From Mycobacteriaceae bacterium (GTDB lineage: Bacteria; Actinomycetota; Actinomycetes; Mycobacteriales; Mycobacteriaceae): 64,000 nucleotides of DNA. The notes beneath the pieces are model-generated. The model saw only the letters and a list, made by a program, of their open reading frames with translations. It was not told the origin of the DNA and made no database searches. The stretch spans positions 1 to 64,000 of the forward strand of contig JAIEPH010000033.1 of assembly GCA_019749805.1 (NCBI GenBank), given 5' to 3'. Below are positions 1-8,231 of the stretch, one piece after another; positions within the stretch are counted from its first letter, which is position 1, and each line of letters opens with the position of its first letter. Position numbers and translations under genes: made by a program.

Positions 1-471
1 ACCTCAACCCATGCACAGAGGTACTTGACGCTGCATAGGAGCATCCACACCATCGCCCACCCCACCGGCCCGACCCAAGCCTCCAATCTCAAATGCCTGT
101 GCCGACAACACCACTTACTCAAAACGTTCTGGGGCTGGGCTGACGAACAGCACCCCGACGGCACCATCATCTGGACGTGCCCGCAGGGCCAGACCTACAC
201 CACACATCCCGGCAGCCGACTGCTGTTCCCCACCCTGTGCCGACCCACCGCCCCCCTCCGGGTTGACCACTCCACCGCGCCCACCGCCGGCACCGACATC
301 ACCGCACGCGGGTTGGCCATGCCCCGGCGCACCCAAACCCGCGCCCAGAACCGCACCCAAGCCATCAACGACGAACGCCGACACAACCAAACCCTCATCC
401 ACGCCGAAGCCCAACAACACTTCCCCACCCGCCCACCACCCCCAAGCCACAACGACCCAGCACCGTTCTGA
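1..471 (+). pseudogene. 3' remnant of a 13E12/DUF222-type HNH endonuclease gene
   Basis: The frame is open from the first base to a TGA at 469-471. The residues from [10 protein letters not shown] through [18 protein letters not shown] and the following [15 protein letters not shown] match the C-terminal HNH part of the mycobacterial 13E12 repeat (DUF222) family. The conserved metal-binding segment just upstream, normally a Cys-Asp-x-Asp-His run, is replaced by RSIHT, and the few residues before it look unrelated to the family. I therefore read it as a decayed or truncated copy rather than an active nuclease. The window edge hides the 5' part, so an intact but divergent gene cannot be excluded. 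Confidence 0.55.
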
Positions 472-476
472 GCCGG

Positions 477-617
477 TCAGCGGCGGGACAGTTCGATTCT
501 GATGCGCTCCACGAACGCATCGACCTCGTCCTCGTTGTACCCCCGCTTACCAATGGGCGGTTTGGAGAACGCGACATCGTGGACCTGTTCCGGGGTCAGG
601 CGATCGTCCTGCGACAC
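477..617 (-). CDS. Stand-alone DivIVA N-terminal domain protein (46 aa)
   Basis: A short reading frame from a GTG at 617 to a TGA at 477-479. It contains [19 protein letters not shown] followed by [10 protein letters not shown], nearly identical to the first 40 residues of mycobacterial Wag31 (DivIVA). This is the crossed beta-hairpin that binds curved or polar membrane. The long coiled coil that polymerises full-length DivIVA is absent; the protein ends in [15 protein letters not shown] at 638 would add seven residues. It lies 27 bases after the stop of the upstream acyltransferase and probably is the last gene of that unit. The membrane-domain assignment is firm; any effect on Wag31 is inference. 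Loss of a longer tail at the junction with the 13E12 remnant is possible. Confidence 0.75.
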   Translation of the reverse strand: MSQDDRLTPEQVHDVAFSKPPIGKRGYNEDEVDAFVERIRIELSRR

Positions 618-644
618 CCGCCCATGGTCGCACAGCACTCAGCG

Positions 645-1904
645 TCAGAGCGCAGCGTCCAATCTTTCGACGTAGGCGTCGATGTCGCCGATCGCCGACT
701 CGGCCGCGTGCACGCTCAGGGAGATCGTGTCGCCGACGCCGCTCACGGCATGCGTCAGCCCCATCATCGGTGACAGGCCGGGGAACGCGCACGCCACAGT
801 GACCCGTGCGCCACCGAAATGGAAATCCCTCGCGCCGCAATTCACGCTCGACACCACGGTGTTACCCGTGACGTTCGAGACACGGACATCGGGATCGAAT
901 CGATCCATGCCCCAACGCAACAACGGCGCCGGCGTCGCGGCGAACGCGCGGTCCGCCATCCGTATGGCGGGGTGCGCCGCTCGGCGGCGGCGCGCATCGA
1001 GATCAGCGGCGATACGCACACCGCGCTCCGGCTGAGTCAGCTCGGGGTACAGACCCACACCGACGTTCCCGAAGTGGTTGTACGCCAACCGCGGTGGCGG
1101 CTTCGCCATCGGCACCTCAGCCCCCAGGAACGACGGATCCTCACCCAGGCTCCGCAACTGCGCCGCCAGCGCCCCCGACACCGCAGACAGCGCCACCACC
1201 GTCACCGTCGGGCCGTTCACGTCCGAACGCCGTCGCACCAGAGTCCGCAAGTACCGCGATCCAGCAGGCCGATCGTTGGTCCGTAGCGCCGGTCGCAGAT
1301 CTGCCGGCGCCGGAACCCTTCCCGCGTTGGTATCTTCGACCAACTGGCGGTGCGCACGGGCCGCGCGAAACCCCGCGATAGGTAACAGCAGAGGCCCGGT
1401 ACGCGGAGCATCCATCCTCGGTACGACGCCATCGCGTCGGCCGAACATGATCGCCGCAGGCGCCGACGTTCGTCCGCCACCGCCGAGCGCGTGCGAGATG
1501 TGTAGCAGCGCAACCGTGCCCAGACCCGACGCCCCCGGCACACCCTCGATGCCGGCGAAGACATGCATGCGCCACGCCGCCACCCGCGCATCCAGCCGCT
1601 CGACGGTCAGAACGCGCGCCTCGTCCAGACACGCTTGAAAGCCGCGGTCCGCCATGTCGTGCACCACAAACTGCGATCGGTTGACCTCGTGATGCACCCA
1701 CGCCGGGTAGCTGAAGCGTCCGCCATCCTTGATGCGCACAGTCAAATCGGGACAACCGCGGGCGCGCTGGGCGATCTCCTCGATCACCGCGTCCAAATCG
1801 GCGGGCACGCCATCGAATCCGTACAACAGAACCGTGTCATTCGGGATCTTCGCCGACATCCAGTACGTCTGCGCGTCCACAGCGGACAGTCGACGGACCG
1901 TCAC
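645..1904 (-). CDS. WS/DGAT-like O-acyltransferase (wax ester/triacylglycerol synthase family, DUF1298 C-terminus)
   Basis: A 419-residue protein starting at a GTG four bases after the upstream hydrolase. The N-terminus RRLSAVDAQTYWM and the C-terminal part (SNVTGNT, then FPGLSPMMGLTHAVSG) fit mycobacterial WS/DGAT enzymes, which transfer acyl-CoA to alcohols or diacylglycerol at the membrane or lipid body. The catalytic HHxxxDG motif is degenerate: the matching segment reads SHALGGG, keeping only the second His and losing the Asp. Activity is therefore uncertain and it may be a divergent or inactive member. It sits at the tail of the mce operon, which suggests it handles an imported or modified lipid. 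Confidence 0.75.
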   Translation of the reverse strand: MTVRRLSAVDAQTYWMSAKIPNDTVLLYGFDGVPADLDAVIEEIAQRARGCPDLTVRIKDGGRFSYPAWVHHEVNRSQFVVHDMADRGFQACLDEARVLTVERLDARVAAWRMHVFAGIEGVPGASGLGTVALLHISHALGGGGRTSAPAAIMFGRRDGVVPRMDAPRTGPLLLPIAGFRAARAHRQLVEDTNAGRVPAPADLRPALRTNDRPAGSRYLRTLVRRRSDVNGPTVTVVALSAVSGALAAQLRSLGEDPSFLGAEVPMAKPPPRLAYNHFGNVGVGLYPELTQPERGVRIAADLDARRRRAAHPAIRMADRAFAATPAPLLRWGMDRFDPDVRVSNVTGNTVVSSVNCGARDFHFGGARVTVACAFPGLSPMMGLTHAVSGVGDTISLSVHAAESAIGDIDAYVERLDAAL

Positions 1905-1907
1905 CGA

Positions 1908-2810
1908 CTAGCCGACGAAGTGGAGGATTTGCTTCGCGACCACGTCAGGCTGATCGAGCTGGAGGAAATGCCCGGCGTTCTCGACGATCGCCACCTCACT
2001 GCCGTGCGGCAGGATCTTCTCAACCCACTGCGCGTAATCGGGTGTGGCACAACCATCGTCGCGACCATGCAGATAAAGTGTGGGAATCTTCGGCGCTTCA
2101 AGCCAGTGCTGGTGCAGCTCGGCGTACTGGGGCGGCACTTTGGTATTGCGTATGACTGCGCGGTAGTAGCCCAGTGCGGCGCGCCAACGATCGGGAGCGC
2201 CGATGGCCGCCTCGACGTGCCGCACGTCCTCATCGGCTCGATATCCGGGCGACCATTTCCGCCAAAGCCGCGGCACGATCCATTTGGTGGAACGTTCTGG
2301 CAGCCAGGGCAACTGGAAGAACAGGATGTACCAGCTCTTCAGCAGCTGCGCCGGCAACGTCGCGACGAGTCGTCCGGCGGCGGACACCCTCCCGCCGCCC
2401 GGCGGCCGGAACGACGCGCTCGGAGGCACCGACATGATCACGGCCTTCTTGAAAGGACTGTCCGGCATTGCGGCCAGCCCCGCACCTGCCATGGCGCCCC
2501 AGTCGTGTCCAATGATCACATCGCGGCCCGTCGGCCCGACCGCGTCGAGCACCCGCAGCGCATCGTCCATCAGTGCACCGATGTGAAAGCTGCCGTCGGA
2601 GGGCAGCGAAGACGGTGCATAGCCACGGTTGAAAGGCGCGATCACCCGCCATCCCGCATTGACCAGCAATGGCGCCATCTTGCGCCACCCATGTGCGGTG
2701 TCGGGAAAACCATGCAGACACAACGCGATCGGCGCACCCTCAGGACCCCACGACAGTACACGCAGCTGCACCACAGGCGTCGCGACGTCGATCGTGTCGG
2801 GTTCGAGCAT
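1908..2810 (-). CDS. Alpha/beta hydrolase, epoxide hydrolase/haloalkane dehalogenase type
   Basis: A 300-residue alpha/beta hydrolase. The oxyanion-hole motif HGFPD is at residues 33-37, and the nucleophile elbow GHDWG at 101-105 places Asp103 as nucleophile, the hallmark of epoxide hydrolases and haloalkane dehalogenases. GRDDG near residue 250 and NAGHF near 280 supply the acid and the histidine. The ATG overlaps the stop of the upstream Mce-associated gene by one base, so it is co-translated with the mce operon. Epoxide hydrolysis is the likelier chemistry in a lipid-uptake operon. The substrate cannot be read from sequence. Confidence 0.85.
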   Translation of the reverse strand: MLEPDTIDVATPVVQLRVLSWGPEGAPIALCLHGFPDTAHGWRKMAPLLVNAGWRVIAPFNRGYAPSSLPSDGSFHIGALMDDALRVLDAVGPTGRDVIIGHDWGAMAGAGLAAMPDSPFKKAVIMSVPPSASFRPPGGGRVSAAGRLVATLPAQLLKSWYILFFQLPWLPERSTKWIVPRLWRKWSPGYRADEDVRHVEAAIGAPDRWRAALGYYRAVIRNTKVPPQYAELHQHWLEAPKIPTLYLHGRDDGCATPDYAQWVEKILPHGSEVAIVENAGHFLQLDQPDVVAKQILHFVG

Positions 2811-3595
2811 CAGACGGGTTCGAACTCCGAAATCAGCCAGCGGCCATCGACCTTGTCCAGCGTCACCCGCACGCTGGACGCGGTGTCGGTCGGAAGCTCC
2901 TGGCCGACGACCACCGTTTGGTTGACGAAGACCAGCACCACGGCACGGGTCGGATCGGCTGACACAGATGCCGCCGCCGGAACCGATGCCACCGCGGAGA
3001 TCTGCTTTTCCTTCGCTCCTGGAATCACCACATCATTGATCAAAGAGGTGTATGAATCGCGGAACTCACCGGTCAATAGGTCGCGAGCGGAGTTGAGCTG
3101 CTGCTCGACGGTATCCGGCTTGTACGACAGCATCTTGATGGCGCTGTCCTTGGCCGCATTCACCGAATCGAACGCCGGAGAAGGATTCTGCTCCGACGCA
3201 GCCGGCGGCACGGCCCCGTACTCGCTGGTGTTGATCTCCCACCGGGCGTACCCAGCTGCCAGCGCGAGCAACAGCGCAATCGCCGGGAGCACGCCGAATG
3301 CGAAAACGCGTGCCCGATTGATCTTCTTTTTCGGGGCGGCGGGGGCGTCTGCGGATTCCGTTGACTCCTCGGCGGCGTCCGTTGCCTCTGCCGCCGGGGA
3401 CTCCGTGTCGGTTACCTCCGTATCCGTTGCCTCCGTATCCGTTGCCTCGGCGTCCGCGACCTCGGTATCGGCCGACACGGCGTCGGTTACCTCGGCGTCC
3501 GTTGCCTCGGCGACAGCCGTGTCCTCCGTGGGCTGTTCAGCTTTTTCGATGGGCTCTTTGCCGCTTCCCGCCGGCATCCGGTGTTTCCTGCTCAC
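2810..3595 (-). CDS. Mce-associated membrane protein with acidic repeat tail
   Basis: A 261-residue protein in the position of the second Mas gene after mceF. Residues about 20-90 form a low-complexity acidic tail built from repeats such as EATDTE, EVTDTE and EVADAE. One transmembrane helix follows near residues 93-112 (AFGVLPAIALLLALAAGYA), then an extracytoplasmic domain of the Mas type that ends in GRWLISEFEPV. Mas proteins are thought to stabilise Mce complexes, as known for OmamA and LucA-like proteins. The ATG overlaps the previous gene's stop by four bases. The acidic repeats are also visible as a short tandem repeat in the DNA and may vary in length between strains. Confidence 0.85.
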   Translation of the reverse strand: MSRKHRMPAGSGKEPIEKAEQPTEDTAVAEATDAEVTDAVSADTEVADAEATDTEATDTEVTDTESPAAEATDAAEESTESADAPAAPKKKINRARVFAFGVLPAIALLLALAAGYARWEINTSEYGAVPPAASEQNPSPAFDSVNAAKDSAIKMLSYKPDTVEQQLNSARDLLTGEFRDSYTSLINDVVIPGAKEKQISAVASVPAAASVSADPTRAVVLVFVNQTVVVGQELPTDTASSVRVTLDKVDGRWLISEFEPV

Positions 3596-4338
3596 GGCAC
3601 AAACTCCACGTTGGACACCTTTGCGTCGTCACCGACCTTCTGAACCGTCAGCCGCATCCGCCACGCACGCGGCTCTTGCTCGGGCGCACCGACATTCGAG
3701 GTGGTGACGGTCACCGCGACAAGCACCTGCGCCTCGTTATCGGTTGCCGACTCCAGCCCCGCCTCGGCGATCGTCCCGACCGACTTCGACTGCGCCTGCT
3801 TCACCACCTCAACAAACGGTGCTGAGCGGTTCTGGAAATCGTCGTAAAACGTTCCGGTCGCCGAATCGAGCACGCGCTGCACATCGGCCTCGGCGTTCTG
3901 CCAGTCGATCGTCGTCAGGTTGAGCGCACCCTGCCTACCTACTTGCAGGAATAGTTGCCGTTCCTTCTCGCTCTGATACGCCTGGTATCCGCGGTAGCCC
4001 GTCCAGCCGGCCAGCCCGGCAAGCAGAATCACCACGACCAGTCCTGCGATCGTCGCGAGCCGAACAGGCGACATCGGCTCCTTCGGAGTCTTCACGTCTG
4101 AAGCAGTCGCAGCCGCTGCCTCTTCGTCGTAGGACGCCGCGTCCTCGTCAGCCGCGTCCGGATCGACTGGCGCTACGGCGTCACCCGTCTCGGTCGCGTC
4201 CTCGGCAGCCTCCTTGTCACCCGACGATGCGGTGCTGTCCTCCTCAGCGGCTGACTCTGGCTCGACGGCGCCGGATTCCTCCTCGGACGCCGCGCTCTTG
4301 GTCAGTTCCCCCTCGGGGGCATCAGCATCGTCTGCCAT
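3592..4338 (-). CDS. Mce-associated membrane protein
   Basis: A 248-residue protein directly after mceF, overlapping its end by 37 bases. The first 85 residues are strongly acidic and low in complexity (AAEEDSTASSGDKEAAED and similar). One transmembrane helix lies near residues 95-115 (LATIAGLVVVILLAGLAGW), and the remaining domain ends in WRMRLTVQKVGDDAKVSNVEFVP, typical of Mas proteins. With its downstream neighbour it forms the usual Mas pair of an mce operon, presumably an inner-membrane accessory of the transporter. Both Mas proteins here carry long acidic cytosolic tails. Confidence 0.85.
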   Translation of the reverse strand: MADDADAPEGELTKSAASEEESGAVEPESAAEEDSTASSGDKEAAEDATETGDAVAPVDPDAADEDAASYDEEAAAATASDVKTPKEPMSPVRLATIAGLVVVILLAGLAGWTGYRGYQAYQSEKERQLFLQVGRQGALNLTTIDWQNAEADVQRVLDSATGTFYDDFQNRSAPFVEVVKQAQSKSVGTIAEAGLESATDNEAQVLVAVTVTTSNVGAPEQEPRAWRMRLTVQKVGDDAKVSNVEFVP

Positions 4339-5750
4339 GTTTGCTCCTCTGCGGCGCTTCGGGCCAGGTTGGACTGTGTGTACACACGTCCGTCCGGACC
4401 AACATACGTGCCTGTTGCCGGATCATATTCAGCGGCCGCGATCGGCGGTGGCGCCGGAGCGGGCGGAGGAGCTACTTCTCCGGGTGGCAGCTGGGGAATC
4501 GGCTGCCCGGACAGGGTGGCGTTGGGGTCGCCCTTCCAGTTGTAGCCGTCGTTGAGCGGCACGTAAGTCTCGCCGCTTTCGCACATCTTCACCGTGGGTG
4601 CGCGTTTGCCCGGCACCGTCACACACGGCAGGTTGCGCGCGCCGCGCACGTTGAACGGAGCGTCCTGCGGGATGCGGCAGTACACGTCACCGGCGGGCCG
4701 GTCCGGATAGTCCTGTAGGGCGGGCACCCGCTGCTGCTGGGTCGGCAGGAATCCGGTTGTGCACGGTGGCGGCAGGTTCAGATTGAGGTTCAACGTCAGA
4801 TAGTCGCCCATGTAGTCCTGCTTGGTGTTCGCCTTGGCGACGCCGATCGCCTGAGTCGTCGCGGTGCCCTGCGGGAACAGCACCAACAACTGCTCGAGGC
4901 TCGGTTGATACGCGAGGGCGACCTCGCCGATGCTCGCCAGGTTGGCCAACACGATCGGCAGCGTTGGCTGCAATCGGTCGAACAGGGCGCGCACCTCTTC
5001 GGCTGCGCCGGGCCCCTTCTCGAGGATGCCTGCCACCGCGGGGTCCTGTGACTGCAGCTGGTCGGAGATCGACGCCAGGTTCGACGCCCACGCCTGAATC
5101 TCCCCACCCGTGTCGGTCTGGGAATCGAGGATCGGTTGCGACTGATCGATCAGAGTCGTCAACGGGTCGAGGTTCTCGCGAGCGTCGATGGCCAGGTTTG
5201 TACCGCCGTCGACCAATCGGGACAGCTCGGGTCCGAGGCCGCCGAACGCCGTGTACGCCTCATCGACTGCGGTGCGCAGGTTGTCGCGCGGAATCGCGGC
5301 AAGACCGCGGTTGGTGGCATCCAGGACAGTGTTCACATCGATGGGGACCCGCGCGCGATCCTGCGGGATGACATCGCCGTCCCGGAGTATCGGGCCGTCG
5401 CCGCTGCGCGGAATCAACTGAACGTACAACTCACCCACCGCGGACACGCTGTGTACCTCGGCCTCGAGGTCAGCGGGGATCGGCACGTCGGAATCAAGCG
5501 AAAGATCTGCCGCGACACCGTTATCGGTGAGTTTGACACTCTTCACGATGCCGACCTGAGTTCCGCGGTAGGTGACGTTTCCGCGCGTATACAGCCCACC
5601 GGCTTCCGGCAGTTCCAGGGTGACGCGATACTCCCCGATGCCCATGAGCGCGGGCAGGCGCATGTACGAGATGACCATGATGCCCAGTGCCACCACGGCC
5701 AGCACGCTGAAGATCATCAGCTGAATGACGATCTGTCGAGTCAGTCGCAT
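4302..5750 (-). CDS. MceF family substrate-binding protein
   Basis: A 482-residue Mce protein. It has one N-terminal transmembrane anchor (residues 9-28), then the MlaD/Mce domain near residues 38-120 (GGLYTRGNVTYRGTQVG), a long helical Mce4-CUP1 segment, and a Pro-rich tail containing PPGEVAPPPAPAPPP. Mce subunits are believed to form a hexameric lipid tunnel through the periplasm driven by an MlaF-type ATPase encoded elsewhere. It is the sixth Mce gene of the series, one base after mceE. Four cysteines in the C-terminal third may form disulfides outside the membrane. Confidence 0.93.
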   Translation of the reverse strand: MRLTRQIVIQLMIFSVLAVVALGIMVISYMRLPALMGIGEYRVTLELPEAGGLYTRGNVTYRGTQVGIVKSVKLTDNGVAADLSLDSDVPIPADLEAEVHSVSAVGELYVQLIPRSGDGPILRDGDVIPQDRARVPIDVNTVLDATNRGLAAIPRDNLRTAVDEAYTAFGGLGPELSRLVDGGTNLAIDARENLDPLTTLIDQSQPILDSQTDTGGEIQAWASNLASISDQLQSQDPAVAGILEKGPGAAEEVRALFDRLQPTLPIVLANLASIGEVALAYQPSLEQLLVLFPQGTATTQAIGVAKANTKQDYMGDYLTLNLNLNLPPPCTTGFLPTQQQRVPALQDYPDRPAGDVYCRIPQDAPFNVRGARNLPCVTVPGKRAPTVKMCESGETYVPLNDGYNWKGDPNATLSGQPIPQLPPGEVAPPPAPAPPPIAAAEYDPATGTYVGPDGRVYTQSNLARSAAEEQTWQTMLMPPRGN

Positions 5751-5751
5751 G

Positions 5752-6909
5752 TCACGGCCCCTGATCCCAGCGATACGCCTCGAGCAACGGGTTGCCGCCA
5801 GGGGGCGGAACGTTGTGGTTACAGGGGCTGGGCATCTGACCGACCGTGCGGCCCCAAAACAACTCCATCCACGTCAGGTTGCACTCGAATCGCGTTCCGG
5901 TGAAGAAACCTTGGTCGATGCGGCTGAGCGTCATGTCCACGATCAACGACAGGTTCGCGTAGTCGCCCCGGATCCAGTTGGTCAGCGTCTCTTTCGGGAA
6001 CGGGAACGTCGGCAGGAAGCTCAGTGCCCGCGTCAGCGCCGGACCCGCATTGGCAAGCTGTTCCAGCGTCGGCCCCAGGTCTCTGAGCTCCTGGACGAGC
6101 GCTTCCTTGGTCTGGTCGACCGAATCGGCGGCCAGCGCGCTGAACCTGCCCAGCTGTACGAGCGCCTCGGAAAGGTTGTTCCGCTGATCCTTCAGCACCT
6201 CGAGCGCATCGGGGATCGTGCGCAATGCCCTGTCCACCACCGGCTTCTGCTCGGCGATCTGGCCGACCAGATTGTTGATGCCCTCGTTGGCGGCGATGAT
6301 GTCGCCCTTTTGGTCGTTCACGTAACCGATGAAGATGTCGAGCTGCTCGATGAGACTGCGCAGGTCGGCTTCGCGGCCCGTCCACGCGGTGCTGAACGCC
6401 TCGGTGATGTCCTGGACATGGCCGATCCCACCACCATTGAGCAGCAGCGCGACCGACGCCAGCGTCTGCTCGGTGCTCGGGTAATTGCTCGCCGACTTCA
6501 GCGGAATCAGCGAACCTTCGCGCAGCCTGCCCTCCGGCGCCACATCGGTCGGGGGCGCGAGTTCGATGTGCAGCGAACCCAACAGGCTGGTCTGTCCCAG
6601 CTTGGCCGTGGCGTTGGCGGGCAGCTGGACATTCTCGTTGAGCTCCATCGTGACCAGGGCGTTCCAACCCTGCCGCTCGATCTTGGTCACGTTGCCGACC
6701 GTCACATCTGCGACCCGGACCCGGGAATTCGGCTCGATGTTGTCGACGTCGGGCATCTGCGCCTGAATGGTGAATGCGCCGGGCCCGCGGCCCTGCACCC
6801 CCGGCAGCGGAATCGAGTTCAGTCCCTGCCAATCACCGCAACCGGAAACAACAGCGGCGACGGCCAGCAGTACCGCGCTGGTGCGCAATCGAATTCGTCG
6901 CGTCGTCAT
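5752..6909 (-). CDS. MceE family lipoprotein (LprN type)
   Basis: A 385-residue Mce lipoprotein. The signal peptide ends in the lipobox VVSGC with Cys24 as the predicted lipidated residue, the feature that marks the fifth gene of mce operons. The Mce domain covers about residues 43-120 (NSRVRVADVTVGNVTKIE), followed by the helical CUP1 region and a C-terminal part with two cysteines (RFECNLTW and SPCNHN). The ATG overlaps the mceD stop by four bases. It is expected to join the Mce hexamer as its outer-leaflet-anchored subunit. Confidence 0.93.
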   Translation of the reverse strand: MTTRRIRLRTSAVLLAVAAVVSGCGDWQGLNSIPLPGVQGRGPGAFTIQAQMPDVDNIEPNSRVRVADVTVGNVTKIERQGWNALVTMELNENVQLPANATAKLGQTSLLGSLHIELAPPTDVAPEGRLREGSLIPLKSASNYPSTEQTLASVALLLNGGGIGHVQDITEAFSTAWTGREADLRSLIEQLDIFIGYVNDQKGDIIAANEGINNLVGQIAEQKPVVDRALRTIPDALEVLKDQRNNLSEALVQLGRFSALAADSVDQTKEALVQELRDLGPTLEQLANAGPALTRALSFLPTFPFPKETLTNWIRGDYANLSLIVDMTLSRIDQGFFTGTRFECNLTWMELFWGRTVGQMPSPCNHNVPPPGGNPLLEAYRWDQGP

Positions 6910-8231
6910 CGTGGCCCCGTTCCATGCGGCACCATCATGCCCTGCAGACCGTCAATTGGGTTCGTGGCCACGACGGCCTCGGCAGGTAGCGGGGGTCCCG
7001 GCGGCGGGGGCGGCGCAGAGCCGTCCGGCGCCGGCGACGGCGCGGCGACAGGCGGCTGCGGCGGAATGTAACTGGGCCGCATCCACTCCTCGCTGTAGGT
7101 GATCTCGTTCGGCCGCGCCTGGGCACCGATGAAGAGGTTCTGGCCGATCGGCGGGAAGTTGTACTGACGGTTCTTGATGATCGGCGCCAGATACTGCACA
7201 CACAGCTTCGCCGACTGCTCGGCATTCAGCCGCGACGCCGCCTGCACCGCGCCGCACAGGAAGCTGATCGGGTTGGCGAAGTTGTTGACCGCGAGGATCG
7301 CGCTCGCGCCACCCTGCGCCGGTTGATACACGTTGACGTAGTTCTGGAATGAGTTGGGCGCCACGTGCAGGAACTGTTTGACGTCGTCGAGGCTGTCGTT
7401 CAGCGCCTGGGTCACACCGGCCAGCTTGTCCGATGTGGTGCCCAGGGATTCGCGGTTGTCCGCGACGAACGTCTGCACGTCCCCGATGACGGCATTGAAA
7501 TCCCTTACGGCGTCGGCAACCTCATTGGGATTGTCGGCAAGCAGGCCGGTCACCGACGCGAGGTTCTGGTTGAGCTGACGCATCAGGTTCGTACTGTCCT
7601 GCAGCGCCGACACCAGTATCGACAGGTTCTTGATGGTCGAGAAGATGTCGGTGCTCTTGTCGCCGAGAGCCGAAAAGGCTTGCGACAGCTTGATCACCGT
7701 GTCGCGGATGTTCGCACCCTGGCCACGCAGGTTGTCGGCGGCGGTGTTGATCACCGAGCCGAGCGGGCTCACCCCGCCGGGCTCCGTGGGCTGCAACTCC
7801 TGGGCCAGTCGTTCGAGCTGAGAACGCAACGTGTCCCATTCGACCGGCACCACCGTGCGCTCGCGCGGAATCACCGTGTTGTCGGCCATCGTGGCACCGC
7901 CGGTGTACACCGGTGTCAGCTGGATGGCGCGGGAGGTCACCAGCGTCGGCGACAGGACCGCGGCGTTGGCGTCCGCGGGCACCTTGTACTTGTCGTCGTA
8001 CCAGAACGAGATCTTGACCCGGTCGGGTTCCGGCTCGATCTTCTCGATCGAGCCGACGTTCACCCCGAGTATCCGGACGTCGTCACCCTCGTAGATGCCG
8101 TTGCTGTTCTCGAAATACGCAACGACATTCGTACGGTTGATGGTGTCGCTGGTGCGCAGCAGCGCGACCACACCCGCGACCAGCAGCACGACCAGCGCTA
8201 GGGCCACCCAGCTCTTGCGAATACGGCTCAC
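6906..8231 (-). CDS. MceD family substrate-binding protein
   Basis: A 441-residue Mce protein with an N-terminal membrane anchor (residues 8-25), an MlaD domain (GIYEGDDVRILGVNVGSIEKI, near 45-65) and a long helical region, ending in a Pro-rich tail around PPQPPVAAPSPAPDG. The start overlaps the mceC stop by four bases, as between most genes of this operon, so the subunits are probably made in fixed ratio. Role: lipid channel subunit of the Mce transporter. Confidence 0.93.
   Translation of the reverse strand: MSRIRKSWVALALVVLLVAGVVALLRTSDTINRTNVVAYFENSNGIYEGDDVRILGVNVGSIEKIEPEPDRVKISFWYDDKYKVPADANAAVLSPTLVTSRAIQLTPVYTGGATMADNTVIPRERTVVPVEWDTLRSQLERLAQELQPTEPGGVSPLGSVINTAADNLRGQGANIRDTVIKLSQAFSALGDKSTDIFSTIKNLSILVSALQDSTNLMRQLNQNLASVTGLLADNPNEVADAVRDFNAVIGDVQTFVADNRESLGTTSDKLAGVTQALNDSLDDVKQFLHVAPNSFQNYVNVYQPAQGGASAILAVNNFANPISFLCGAVQAASRLNAEQSAKLCVQYLAPIIKNRQYNFPPIGQNLFIGAQARPNEITYSEEWMRPSYIPPQPPVAAPSPAPDGSAPPPPPGPPLPAEAVVATNPIDGLQGMMVPHGTGPR

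Noticed and set aside
1563..3707. 714-codon plus-strand open frame
   Set aside because: Antisense to the WS/DGAT, hydrolase and Mas genes; Arg/His-rich with no domain. It arises from GC-rich third codon positions.
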